Shown here in pieces: positions 32,946 through 42,113 of a stretch of 51,554 nt of DNA. The position numbers were made by a program, and so were the translations under genes. Position 1 is the stretch's first letter; each line of letters starts with the position of its first letter. The notes beneath the pieces were generated by a model, which was not told the origin of the DNA, did not search any database, and saw only the letters and a list, made by a program, of their open reading frames with translations. This DNA comes from CAZZCP01 sp964653235 (GTDB taxonomy: Bacteria > Bdellovibrionota > Bdellovibrionia > Bdellovibrionales > UBA840), in assembly GCA_964653235.1 (NCBI GenBank), contig CAZZCP010000008.1, positions 1 to 51,554 of the forward strand, written 5' to 3'.

Positions 32946-33869
32946 ATGGTGACAAAGGCTAAATTTGATCGCGGTAAAATTGATTTTTTAGGAAAAAACA
33001 GCTTGTTTGCAAGCATTTCTGTTATTGCAGTTTTGGCTTCTCTTGCATTGTTGTTTGTGAATGGTTTAAACTACGGAATTGATTTTGCCGGTGGTACAGA
33101 AATACAGTTGAAGTTTAACAATACAATTAATGTTGCTGAAGTTCGTGAATTTACCAGCAAAATTGGCCTTAATCAGGCTCAAGTGCAAAGCTTTGGTGAT
33201 GCAAATGAGTTTTTAGTGCGATTTCAAACCACAGAAGGAAAAACAGATAAAGAAAGAAATGATGCATCTTCGGCGATGATCTCGAAGTTTCAAAACTCTC
33301 TAAAAGATTCCTTTACAGCTAACCCTGCTGAAATTCGCAGAGTCGATTCGGTGGGGCCACAAGTCGGGAATCAATTAAAAACAAATGGTCTCTTTGCCGT
33401 ATTCTACAGCTTGCTTTTGATTCTTATTTATGTGGGACTTCGTTTTGACTACGAGTTTGCACCTGGTGCGGTTATCGCTTTGTTTCACGACTCGATTATA
33501 ACATTGGGGATTTTCTCACTGCTAGGCAAAGAAGTGAATATTCAAATATTGGCCGCAATTTTAACCATCATTGGTTACTCATTGAATGATACTATTGTAA
33601 ACTATGACAGAATTCGCGAAAATCTATCACGTCATAAGGGCAATCCATTGGGCGATATTATTAACTTATCTGTAAATGAAGTATTGTCTCGCACCATTTT
33701 AACATCAGTAACAACATTGATAGCAGTTGTAGCGCTTTACATCTTCGCGGGTGGTGTGATTAGTGATTTTGCATTCACTCTAGGTATAGGAATCATAGTG
33801 GGAACATACTCATCGATTTATGTTGCTTCGCCGCTTGTCTTGATGTTTAGCCGTTTTAAGAAGGCTTAA
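32946..33869 (+). CDS. secF: Protein translocase subunit SecF
   Basis: This 307-residue partner of SecD has TM1, then the signature LNYGIDFAGGTEIQLKF, a small periplasmic domain, RRVDSVGPQVG, and five helices with the conserved TIIGYSLNDTIVNYDRIREN motif. It starts five bases after the secD stop with AGGAG partly inside the secD end, and recJ begins five bases after its own stop. Length and motifs are normal. Confidence 0.97.
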   Translation: MVTKAKFDRGKIDFLGKNSLFASISVIAVLASLALLFVNGLNYGIDFAGGTEIQLKFNNTINVAEVREFTSKIGLNQAQVQSFGDANEFLVRFQTTEGKTDKERNDASSAMISKFQNSLKDSFTANPAEIRRVDSVGPQVGNQLKTNGLFAVFYSLLLILIYVGLRFDYEFAPGAVIALFHDSIITLGIFSLLGKEVNIQILAAILTIIGYSLNDTIVNYDRIRENLSRHKGNPLGDIINLSVNEVLSRTILTSVTTLIAVVALYIFAGGVISDFAFTLGIGIIVGTYSSIYVASPLVLMFSRFKKA

Positions 33870-33874
33870 GTTTT

Positions 33875-35601
33875 ATGCAAAAAGAGTGGCTCTTAAAAGG
33901 GGGTGAGCCTCTCCCGCATCCAAATTGGAAAGATCTGTCTTTGCCGCCAGTTGTATGGCAGATCTTATCTTCAAGGGGCTACACTGAAAAAGAACAAATC
34001 AGTGAGCACTTTTCCTCTTCCTTAAAAAACTTGCGCACTCCCTATGTCTTGAAAGATATGGATAGAGCTGTACAAAGAATCATTGAAGCTCTGAAAGCCC
34101 AAGAGAAGGTTTTGATCTATGGTGACTTTGATCTCGATGGTTCAAGTGCTCTGGCGCTATTGTACGATGCTTTAAAAAGGTTTGGCTTTGATAACATAGA
34201 CTTCTTTCAGCCTAAAAGACTCAGCGATGGTTATGGCCTTCACTCACGTTTTATTCCTAAGTTTAAACAGCAGGGTGTAGACCTTATGATAACCGTCGAC
34301 CTAGGAATCGCAGATATTATCGCTGCACAAGCGGCTTTAGATCATGGCATCGACTTAATTGTAAGTGATCACCATTTACCGCAAGAAAAACTTCCTGAGG
34401 CCTATGCTGTGATCAATCCAAATCGAGAAGATTGTGAGTCGGGGCTTGGTCATCTTTGTGGTGCAGGGGTTGCTTTTTACTTGGTCTTAGCTCTTCGTCA
34501 GGCTTTGCGTGAACAGGGGCTATTGAATGATTTTAACCCCAAAGAGTTATTAGATCTCTATACGATTGGCACTTTAACAGACATGGTTCCACTTATAGAT
34601 GAGAATCGTATTTTAGTTAAGCATGGGCTCTTACAATTGGCTGATACCAAACGACCTGGATTGCNNNNNNNNNNGGATTGCGTGCGCTTTTAAAGTCCTT
34701 ACAAATGCATTCTAGAAAACTAAGTGGTCAAGATGTTGCGATTGGTTTTGCACCTAAGATCAATGCTCTTAGCCGCCTTGAATTAGATATTTTACCTGTA
34801 GACCTTTTTTTGGTCGATGCACCCGATGTGGCAAAGCAAATGGTAAAAAGGGTTTTAAAGAGCAATGAAGAGAGAAAGACTCTGCAAACCCAAGCTCAAG
34901 AAGAATCATCAATTAAGCATTTGCAGTCGGGTAATGAAAATTTTGTCTGGGTCTACTCCTCCAATTTTCATAAGGGTGTGATTGGTTTGGCGGCCACACA
35001 AATGACAAAAGAATATATGTTACCCAGTTTTATAGCTGCGAATATAGATGGTGAACTAACTGGAAGTGCTAGGCTGCCCGATGCTTCTCAGTATTCTCTG
35101 GTTGAAATTCTGCAGTCTTGTTCTGACCACCTACTCTCTTTTGGTGGACATCGGCAAGCGGCTGGATTTCGACTTCTAGAAGAAAAAGCAGATGATTTTT
35201 CGCAAGCACTGTCTGATTACTTTCATTCGCAGTCTGAGATGGATGACTCTTTGGTCAGCTTATTTGAGTATGATGCAGATGTGCGCTTGGCTGATATCGA
35301 CTTTAGAATTATGCAATGGCTTGAGCAAACTGGACCCTTTGGACATAGTTTTCCAGTGCCTTTGTTTCGAATTTCCGAAGTATTTATAAGTAGTAGAAGC
35401 GAGTTGCGCGGCGGTCACCTTAAATTCACCATAAAACAGGGTGGCAAAAGTCATGCAGCTTTGCTATTCTCACCTACGAGAGAAGCTGTCGACTTGCAAG
35501 AGGGTGTTCTTGTAGATCTTCTTGTTGAGGCTCAATGGAATTATTTTGCAGGAAGTCAGAATCTTCAATTGTTAATCAGAGACTTTAAATTGAGAGTCTG
35601 A
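33875..35601 (+). CDS. recJ: Single-stranded-DNA-specific exonuclease RecJ (split by a spurious gap)
   Basis: RecJ digests single-stranded DNA 5' to 3' in recombination and mismatch repair. The DHH phosphoesterase motifs are visible: YGDFDLDGSSAL, DLGIA, VSDHHLP, the GHLCGAGVAF segment, and in the DHHA1 domain GFAPKINALSRLE and FGGHRQAAGF. The N-run at 34666-34675 is flanked on both sides by GGATTGC; collapsing it gives a continuous RPGLRALLKSL in one frame of about 570 residues. The C-terminal OB domain follows. It is the last member of the overlapped Sec block before the basic protein gene. Confidence 0.95.
34666..34675. other. Spurious assembly gap inside recJ
   Basis: The seven bases GGATTGC end the left contig and begin the right one. 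Merging them removes the gap and restores the reading frame, so no sequence is likely to be missing here. Confidence 0.85.
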
Positions 35602-35636
35602 TGATGTTTGGTTTTTTAATGGAACAAGGAAGTACT

Positions 35637-36122
35637 ATGTTAATTGCAAAATGGATACAGCCGAATCAAGAAGGAAAAAAAATTCGTCAAGCTTTCTACA
35701 AAAGGGTAGAATATCGATCAGAAGAAATTAAAAAATCTTTAGACGATGTCATGCATGCACTACGAATTGAGACGCTTAAGAAAAAAGCGACCGAGCCAAA
35801 AATTCAAACCAAAGAACCTTCTCTTCAAGAAAGAACACTTGAGAGAATTCGACAAGAAAGAGAAAAAATTGAAGGTCAGATTGTTGATGTGCTTGTCGAT
35901 GTATCTGATACTTTAATTCAAAGAATTGAAAATTTTCGTTCGAATTTAAAACAAAAGAAAAAAGCCCGAAAAAAGCCAGCAGTATCTTCTGTAAAAGCCA
36001 AGACCACTACCAGTCGCAAAAAGAAGACAAGTACGACGAAAGCCACGAAAAAGAAAGCAACTAGTAAGAAAAAAGTTACGAAAAAGTCGACAACCAAAAG
36101 AAAGACAAAAAAGAAAAGCTAA
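35637..36122 (+). CDS. Histone H1-like lysine-rich protein
   Basis: This 161-residue protein is very basic. Residues 1-110 are mainly helical with charged heptads (SEEIKKSLDDVMHALRIET; LQERTLERIRQEREKIEGQ), and residues of about 115-161 are a low-complexity tail of K, T, S and A (repeated TTK/KKK units) like eukaryotic H1 and the bacterial AlgP/HctB class. It probably binds DNA or RNA non-specifically. The start at 35637 is preferred over 35601 because AAGGA lies six bases upstream. Its stop overlaps the queC start (TAATG). Confidence 0.7.
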   Translation: MLIAKWIQPNQEGKKIRQAFYKRVEYRSEEIKKSLDDVMHALRIETLKKKATEPKIQTKEPSLQERTLERIRQEREKIEGQIVDVLVDVSDTLIQRIENFRSNLKQKKKARKKPAVSSVKAKTTTSRKKKTSTTKATKKKATSKKKVTKKSTTKRKTKKKS

Positions 36123-36763
36123 TGAGTGCCATCGTTCTCTTATCGGGAGGACTTGATTCCTGTGTAAATGCCTATTGCGCTCGCGACGAATTTGAAAGTC
36201 TGAGCGCCATTCACTTTCAGTATCACCAAAGAGCTAGAGACCGCGAAAAACAAGCTTCTCAAAAAATTGCTAAAGCTTTGGGAATTTCATTACTTATTGT
36301 AGAGCTTGATTTTTTTCAAAATTTTACCGGAAATAGTCTCACAGATTCTCGAACTCAACTGAGTCAAGATGTCGATATTGATGATTTACAGGCATCTAGA
36401 GAATCAGCCAAAAATGTATGGGTTCCCAATCGAAATGGAATTTTTCTTAATATTGCCGCTGGTTTTGCTGAGTCAATGGGTGCAAAATACCTGATACCAG
36501 GTTTTAACATTGAAGAGGCGGCCACTTTTCCTGACAATTCAAAAGACTTTCTCGAGTCTTGCAATCAAGCCTTTTCTTTTTCAACTGCCAATCAAGTTGA
36601 GCTGAAATGCTTCACCACAGATAAAAACAAAAAAGAAATAGTTGCTTTAGGAAGAGCAAAAGGTCTTGATTTTTCTATGATTTGGTCATGCTATGAGAAC
36701 TATGAAAAACCTTGTGGTAAGTGTGAGTCTTGTTTGCGATTTCAAGCTGCTTTAGGAGATTAA
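36122..36763 (+). CDS. queC: 7-cyano-7-deazaguanine synthase
   Basis: QueC makes preQ0 from 7-carboxy-7-deazaguanine with ammonia and ATP, feeding the queuosine pathway. The 213-residue protein has the PP-loop SGGLDSC at the N-terminus, the VPNRNGIFLNIAAGFAE segment, and the zinc cluster WSCYE...PCGKCESCLRF at the C-terminus. It overlaps the preceding gene by one base and is one base from the DUF366 gene. queA and tgt lie 6 kb upstream in the same block, but queD, queE and queF are not in the window. Confidence 0.95.
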   Translation: MSAIVLLSGGLDSCVNAYCARDEFESLSAIHFQYHQRARDREKQASQKIAKALGISLLIVELDFFQNFTGNSLTDSRTQLSQDVDIDDLQASRESAKNVWVPNRNGIFLNIAAGFAESMGAKYLIPGFNIEEAATFPDNSKDFLESCNQAFSFSTANQVELKCFTTDKNKKEIVALGRAKGLDFSMIWSCYENYEKPCGKCESCLRFQAALGD

Positions 36764-36764
36764 G

Positions 36765-37328
36765 ATGCAGTCTTACTTTATAGATAAAGATTTTAAATAC
36801 GACGGTAGTCAGTTGAGAACTCAATATGCTTATCGTGAGTACGGTCTTTTGGGAGATTCGATCATTGCTTGGGAAGGTGCTTGCCGGGTTGAAGAAAAGC
36901 ATATGAAAGATGGTGAAGATTTTCTTGCTAAAGAAGAAATTCGTTCTGAAAAAATGCTGCACTTTTTGATCGAAATCTTTCATATGCCTCTTACCGAAAT
37001 GGTGAGTTACCAGAGACTATTTTCTTGTATCATACAACAAAAGATTTTTGTGATGAGTGAGCACCAGATTTGGCTTGAGAGAAGAGGAGATGATCTTTAC
37101 TACAAGGGAGATCAAAAATTTAACATCTCTGTAGCGGCTCGCGGACCAATTTCATCGATGCTTCATTGTGCGGTAAATATTTTAAATAAAAATACACCCG
37201 TAGATACTTGTAGTTTAGAGGATTTTAAAATTGTATCGAGAACTTTTGCTCAAGAAGTAATGAAAAGCTTTGTAGCAGAAAGAATTTCGATGGTCGAAGC
37301 ATCTAAGAAAGTTTTTCCGCTTACCTAG
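36765..37328 (+). CDS. DUF366 family protein
   Basis: This 187-residue protein matches the DUF366 pattern as I know it: FKYDGSQLRTQYAYREYGLLGDS near the N-terminus, SEKMLHFLIE, the RRGDDLYYKGDQKFNISVA segment, and KNTPVDTCSLED. The function is not established. It follows queC directly with one base between them, suggesting co-translation and a possible part in deazaguanine metabolism; that link is inference. Its last 8 bp overlap a small convergent gene. Confidence 0.8.
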   Translation: MQSYFIDKDFKYDGSQLRTQYAYREYGLLGDSIIAWEGACRVEEKHMKDGEDFLAKEEIRSEKMLHFLIEIFHMPLTEMVSYQRLFSCIIQQKIFVMSEHQIWLERRGDDLYYKGDQKFNISVAARGPISSMLHCAVNILNKNTPVDTCSLEDFKIVSRTFAQEVMKSFVAERISMVEASKKVFPLT

Positions 37329-37542
37329 TGCCGTAGGTGCGAATTCGGTACATTCTTTGAAATTCTTCACGGAGCTCTCGCTGAACCTCATCCAATACAT
37401 CATTGGGAATAATAAAGTGCTCCGTTTTTAAATGGCAAACGAAGGCATGGGTGATTTGATCTAAGAATGCATCTTCATTAGAATCAAGTTCTAGTGAGCT
37501 ATGAATGTGTTCATTTAATATATCAAGCATAAGATCTTTCAT
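37321..37542 (-). CDS. Small protein of unknown function
   Basis: This 73-residue acidic, helical protein has no signal or membrane segment (MKDLMLDILNEHIHSSLE...). The C-terminus is basic (RMYRIRTYGTR) and overlaps the DUF366 gene by 8 bp in convergent fashion. It has a compact, credible composition but no recognised family. It faces the NFACT-like gene head to head across about 50 bp, which would have to hold both promoters. Confidence 0.5.
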   Translation of the reverse strand: MKDLMLDILNEHIHSSLELDSNEDAFLDQITHAFVCHLKTEHFIIPNDVLDEVQRELREEFQRMYRIRTYGTR

Positions 37543-37593
37543 AGAAATTCTATCGGATGTTTGCTAGAATATTCTAACTCGACCGAGGTCTAG

Positions 37594-38829
37594 ATGATTC
37601 CCAGTTTAAGGCAAGATGAACTTGAGATAGTGGTAAAGCAGTGCCAAATATTAAAATTGGCCAAACTGCAAGATGTTTTGAGTTCTGAAAATGAGTTTGC
37701 TTTTTTACTCTATCAACAGGGAAACCTCTATTGGTTTTATTTTCTACTGCAAGCCGCGAATCCACTTTTTATGGTTTTCGAAAATCAAAAACCACCTCTT
37801 ACAAAAAAAATGAAACCACTTGCTATTTTTTGCAAAGCCAATTGCATTGGCTTGCCGCTTTTGAAAATCGAGCTTGATTCAACATACAGTCGAATTCTGC
37901 ACTTTGATTTTGGTTCTGCTAAGCTTGAGGCGAGACTCTTTCCGCATGGCCAAAATTTGATTGTTGAAGCGAGAAATAAAAAAATCTCTTGGAACAAACC
38001 CAAAGAGCTCAAAGCTAGTTCAGTGCCTAAGAGTTTTGATAAGCCTCCTCGATCTATGCATGAAATTCGAGCAGAATATTTAAAACAGAAGCAAGAATTT
38101 CGGCAAAAGCAAAAAAATCAGGAGCAAAAAAATTTTGACAAAGCAGTATTAAAAAAAGAGAAAGCCATCGAGAAAATCCGTCAAGATATTCAAGAAAAAG
38201 AGAATCAAGATTGGTTTGGTTTTGCACGTGAGCTTGAAGCTAAACAATCTCTTAATATCTCTTCAGAATGGCAGTCCTATGTACTCAAAGAAGAGAGCTT
38301 TATTGAAAACCTGGGACGAGCCTATGATAAAGCGAAACAAAAGCAGTCAAAAATTGAGAAGGCCAAAGAGAGACTAAGAACATTAAGTACTGAGCTCGAT
38401 GAGCTAAAGACAAAGGCTAAACTTGAACCCAAAGCATATTCTCAGCCTGATTTGATCGGTCAAAGTGGCGCCAAAGCTAGGGCAAAGTCACTAAAAAATG
38501 GTTTAAAGGCCTTTGTCGGCCGTTCGGCAAAAGACAATCTATCTTTGCTACGAAAAGCCAAGCCGTGGCATCTTTGGATGCATCTTCGCGATCGCCCTGG
38601 CTCGCATATGATTATTGCACGTGAAAAGAAACAAGAGGTAGACAATGCATCGCTCGAAGAATTTGCTCAATTTTTAATCCAAGCCTCTGGTTTCTCTAGA
38701 AGTCTGCAAAAAGGTGAAAGTTTTGAGGTACAGGTTTCTGAGTGTCGCTATATTCGCCCAATTCGTGGTGATAAGCTAGGTCGCGTGCAAGTGAGCCAAG
38801 AAGAGGTTTATCAGTTTCGAAAAACCTGA
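37594..38829 (+). CDS. Shortened NFACT/RqcH-like protein
   Basis: This protein has 411 residues; the family is normally about 550-600. The C-terminal NFACT-R domain is clear (FVGRSAKDNLSLLRKAKPWHLWMHL, then RPGSHMIIA). A long coiled-coil middle (about 150-290) is present. The N-terminal NFACT-N domain is much reduced. The position matching the conserved Asp-Arg pair needed for alanine tailing by RqcH reads Ser-Arg (STYSRILHF). Canonical RqcH binds stalled 50S-peptidyl-tRNA and recruits tRNA-Ala. This version may bind ribosomes without tailing. The family assignment is firm only for NFACT-R. Confidence 0.78.
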   Translation: MIPSLRQDELEIVVKQCQILKLAKLQDVLSSENEFAFLLYQQGNLYWFYFLLQAANPLFMVFENQKPPLTKKMKPLAIFCKANCIGLPLLKIELDSTYSRILHFDFGSAKLEARLFPHGQNLIVEARNKKISWNKPKELKASSVPKSFDKPPRSMHEIRAEYLKQKQEFRQKQKNQEQKNFDKAVLKKEKAIEKIRQDIQEKENQDWFGFARELEAKQSLNISSEWQSYVLKEESFIENLGRAYDKAKQKQSKIEKAKERLRTLSTELDELKTKAKLEPKAYSQPDLIGQSGAKARAKSLKNGLKAFVGRSAKDNLSLLRKAKPWHLWMHLRDRPGSHMIIAREKKQEVDNASLEEFAQFLIQASGFSRSLQKGESFEVQVSECRYIRPIRGDKLGRVQVSQEEVYQFRKT

Positions 38830-38905
38830 AGCTTTGTGTCTAAAGATCTTGCGAGATTGAAAGTCTGTTCTATACTATCTCTATCGAGCAACATGGAGGT
38901 GAGGC

Positions 38906-39814
38906 TTGCTTGAGATTCGCCACCTGAGCAAATCCTTTGGTGATATAAAAGCGATTGAAGATATAAGCTTTGATTTAAAAAAAGGCGAGGTACTTGCTTT
39001 TCTAGGCCCAAATGGCGCGGGTAAATCAACCACGATGAAAATTATCACTGGTTTTATGCCTGCCGACTCGGGCAGTGTCTGTCTCGATGGTTTCGATATT
39101 GTCGATCATTCTATTGAGGTCAAGGCGAAGATTGGTTATTTGCCAGAGACTCCGCCTTTGTATCTCGAAATGACGGTAGAAGACTATTTGAGCTTTGTCG
39201 CTGAATTGAAGCGAGTTGAGAATGTTCAAGAACAGGTCGAGACAGTAGTTCGGCACTGTGAGTTGCAAGAGGTTCGAAGTCGCAAAATCGAAAACCTATC
39301 AAAGGGTTTTCGTCAAAGAGTTGGAATCGCTCAAGCCTTGGTATCTGACCCTGAGCTTTTGATTTTGGATGAGCCAACGGTTGGTCTCGACCCAAAACAG
39401 GTGGCAGAGATTCGCAAATTGATTCAAGAATTGGCCAAAGATCGCAGTATTTTGCTTTCAACTCATATGTTGACCGAAGCTCAAGCCATTTGCCAAAAAG
39501 TTGTGATTTTAGATAAAGGTAAGATAGTAGCTAAAGAAAGTTTTGAGGGATTAAATCAAATGCTCTCAAAAGGAAAAACGCTTGAGGTAAAAGTTCGAAA
39601 TATGACAGATTCACACATCGATGAAATCAAAAAACTAGATGGTTTTTTAGAAATTTCAAAAATTTCTGATGAGCACTATCAAATTCGCACTAAAGATGAA
39701 TCTTCTCATCCCAAAGTTGCACAAATTTTAAGTGGTGCAAATTTATATGAAATGAAAACTCATGATTTAAGTTTAGAAGAAATCTTTTTAAAACTAACAG
39801 AAGTGAAACCATGA
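38906..39814 (+). CDS. ABC transporter ATPase, GldA type
   Basis: This 302-residue ATPase starts at TTG five bases after GGAGGT. Walker A is GPNGAGKS at 34-41, the signature is NLSKGFRQR at about 131-139, Walker B is LLILDEP at about 150-156, and the H-loop is STHML. A C-terminal extension of about 85 residues is typical of ABC-2 exporters. It overlaps the permease gene by 4 bp (ATGA). Together with the next three genes it matches the GldA-GldF-GldG-like arrangement found widely outside gliding bacteria. Confidence 0.93.
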   Translation: MLEIRHLSKSFGDIKAIEDISFDLKKGEVLAFLGPNGAGKSTTMKIITGFMPADSGSVCLDGFDIVDHSIEVKAKIGYLPETPPLYLEMTVEDYLSFVAELKRVENVQEQVETVVRHCELQEVRSRKIENLSKGFRQRVGIAQALVSDPELLILDEPTVGLDPKQVAEIRKLIQELAKDRSILLSTHMLTEAQAICQKVVILDKGKIVAKESFEGLNQMLSKGKTLEVKVRNMTDSHIDEIKKLDGFLEISKISDEHYQIRTKDESSHPKVAQILSGANLYEMKTHDLSLEEIFLKLTEVKP

Positions 39815-40569
39815 AAAATGCATTTTGGGTGATATTTCGAAAAGAAGTAAGAAGCTTTTTTTTAAGACCAAGTTCTTTTGCTGTGCTCTTTATTTGTAGC
39901 TTGTACTTAACTTTCAATATGAGTTTTCTTTTGTTTCAGTTTGCTCAAGCCTCTTTTAGTATGCAATCTCAGGGGGGAGTGAATGTTTCGCAGTTTTTTT
40001 CTATGCCACACATTAATAGCTTGAACTTTCTTTTGCTTTTTTGTGTGCCATTTTTCGTTTTAAGGCTGTTTGTTGAAGAAAAAAAGATGAACACAATGGC
40101 ACTGCTTCTGACCAGTCCTATTACCTCATGGCAGATTGTTGGAGGAAAGTTTTTTGCGGCACTTGTGAGTATGCATTCGATTGTTGCTTTTAGTTTTCTT
40201 TACTTTATTCCAATGATTTGGTTTTTAGAGCTGCCTTGGCTAGAAATTTTTTGTGGTTATTTAGGAATTCTCTTGCTTGCAGGAATATATATTTCTATTG
40301 GCCTTTTTGCATCTAGCTTAACTAGCTCAGTTTTTCTTGGAGGCTTTCTCAGTATTTTGATGTCATTGTTTTTGTGGATTTTTGTTTCTTTTAAAAATTT
40401 AGACCCTGGTTTGTGGAGTGAAGGTTTGAATCAGCTCTGGATTGGCACACACTTTACTGAACTCTTACAGGCAAAAATCAGTTTGGCAGGCGTTTCATTT
40501 CTGCTGAGTTTGATTCTTTTCTTTTTGTTTCTCACACAACAAACAGTTGAATCGATGAGGTGGAGATGA
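39811..40569 (+). CDS. ABC-2 type permease, GldF-like
   Basis: This 252-residue inner-membrane protein has six predicted helices (for example at about 20-38, 60-80, 110-130 and 145-170) and the EEKKMNTMALLLTSPITSWQIVGGKF motif usual between the first helices of ABC-2 permeases. It pairs with the ATPase just upstream and with the GldG-like protein just downstream; both junctions overlap by four bases. The substrate is unknown. Confidence 0.9.
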   Translation: MKNAFWVIFRKEVRSFFLRPSSFAVLFICSLYLTFNMSFLLFQFAQASFSMQSQGGVNVSQFFSMPHINSLNFLLLFCVPFFVLRLFVEEKKMNTMALLLTSPITSWQIVGGKFFAALVSMHSIVAFSFLYFIPMIWFLELPWLEIFCGYLGILLLAGIYISIGLFASSLTSSVFLGGFLSILMSLFLWIFVSFKNLDPGLWSEGLNQLWIGTHFTELLQAKISLAGVSFLLSLILFFLFLTQQTVESMRWR

Positions 40570-42113
40570 CAACAAAGATTCTTTTTGTCGTTTTCTTTTT
40601 GAGTTTCTTGAGTTTGATGGGGGGACGCTACGCTATGGGCTACTGGGAGTCTTTTTTATGGCTTCCATTCTTTTTTAGTTTTGCAAGTTTAACAGCTATT
40701 TTGTTTATAAACTTTAAAAACATGAAAAGGCTCCTAAGTTTAAGAACCACTAAAATGGGTATGAGTCTTGGGCTTGCCCTAGTTTTGGTTTTTTCACTGC
40801 TCGTAGTAACGAATTTAATTCTGCAAAAGCAAAATACTATTTTAGATCTCTCCTTAGATGAAAGACACAGTCTTTCAAGTTTTTCAAAAGAGCTTTTAGA
40901 CCGCATGCCTTCAGAGCTAAAGATTTTGGTTTTTTATACTCAGCAAGACGAGCCTCGCAGACAAAAAGTAGAGTGGTTGCTTGCAAAATATGAAAACTAT
41001 AGTGAGAAGGTAGATATTGAGTATATTGATCCTGTTGCTCGACCTGATTTACAAGAAAAATACAAACTTAAACAATCGGCAATTTTAATTTTTCAATACA
41101 AAGAAAAACAATCGACACTGAAAGACAAATCAAGTGCTGTGAACCCAATGGACAATCAAGCTCTCGATGAACAGGCCATCACCTCGACCATAATGCGCTT
41201 GATGCGAGAGGAGTCAAAAAGCCTTTATTTTATAAAAGGTCATGGCGAAAAAGATCTACGAGATTCTTCAGAAGCTGGATTGAAGAACTTTGTCGAAGAA
41301 TTACAAAATGCAGGCTATAAAGTCGATGAGTTGAGACTTTTAGAGTCTGATATTCCTAAAGACAATGATCTTCTTTTGATCGTAGGGCCAAGGTTGAAGT
41401 TTATCGATAAAGAGATAGAGATCTTGAAGAGCTATCTGCAAGCAGGCGGTTCTTTGTTTATGGCAATTGATCCGGGCATGCGGCATTCTTTGGCACGTTT
41501 TACTAAACTTTTAGGAATTGAGTTTCGAAATGACTATATCTTAGATTTACAGGCGCAGATTCAAGGTGCCAACGCAGCTGTTAGTATTGGCAGCAATTAT
41601 TCTAAATTGAGCCCGATTACCGAAGACTTTCCTAATGATGCGTATACTCTTTTTCCGTTGGCGAGCAGTCTTTCAATTGACCCAAGTTTGCCCGAGAATA
41701 TTAAAGTGCTTAGCCTTCTAAGTTCAGGAGAGAATAGTTTTACAAAATTTGAAATCAGTGAAAAGGTAGAACTCAATCCAGAAAAAGACCGCAAAGGTCC
41801 ACACCCCATTGCCATGCTTAGTAGTGGTACCTTAAGTGAAAATCCTTATAAGGCGGTCGTTTTTTCAGACAGTGATTTTTTAGGAAATCAATTTTTCACT
41901 CAAGTCTTTAACCAAGACTTGGCTATGAATGCGGTTTCTTACCTCTTAGATCAAAAAGAAGAGATTTCAATTCGTCCTAAAAACAATCTTGCTCAAGTTC
42001 TATTGCTGACTCAAACGCAGGGCAATCTCATAGTTATTCTCTATATTGGATACAGTCTTATGCTTTTGCTTTTCTCTATTTTTCTTTGGATCCGATCAAG
42101 GAGAAAATCTTGA
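40566..42113 (+). CDS. GldG-like ABC accessory protein
   Basis: The start is taken as the ATG at 40566, which overlaps the permease stop as ATGA and has AGGTGGAG before it; 515 residues result. It has N-terminal membrane helices (about 5-70), a large periplasmic region with the ABC_transp_aux pattern (YTQQDEPRRQKVEWLLAKYENYSEKV; RLMREESKSLYFIKGHGEKDL; LLIVGPRLKF), and a C-terminal helix (LIVILYIGYSLMLLLFSIFLW) followed by RSRRKS. Such proteins form the third part of GldAFG-type transporters. It overlaps the next gene by four bases. Confidence 0.88.
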   Translation: MTTKILFVVFFLSFLSLMGGRYAMGYWESFLWLPFFFSFASLTAILFINFKNMKRLLSLRTTKMGMSLGLALVLVFSLLVVTNLILQKQNTILDLSLDERHSLSSFSKELLDRMPSELKILVFYTQQDEPRRQKVEWLLAKYENYSEKVDIEYIDPVARPDLQEKYKLKQSAILIFQYKEKQSTLKDKSSAVNPMDNQALDEQAITSTIMRLMREESKSLYFIKGHGEKDLRDSSEAGLKNFVEELQNAGYKVDELRLLESDIPKDNDLLLIVGPRLKFIDKEIEILKSYLQAGGSLFMAIDPGMRHSLARFTKLLGIEFRNDYILDLQAQIQGANAAVSIGSNYSKLSPITEDFPNDAYTLFPLASSLSIDPSLPENIKVLSLLSSGENSFTKFEISEKVELNPEKDRKGPHPIAMLSSGTLSENPYKAVVFSDSDFLGNQFFTQVFNQDLAMNAVSYLLDQKEEISIRPKNNLAQVLLLTQTQGNLIVILYIGYSLMLLLFSIFLWIRSRRKS

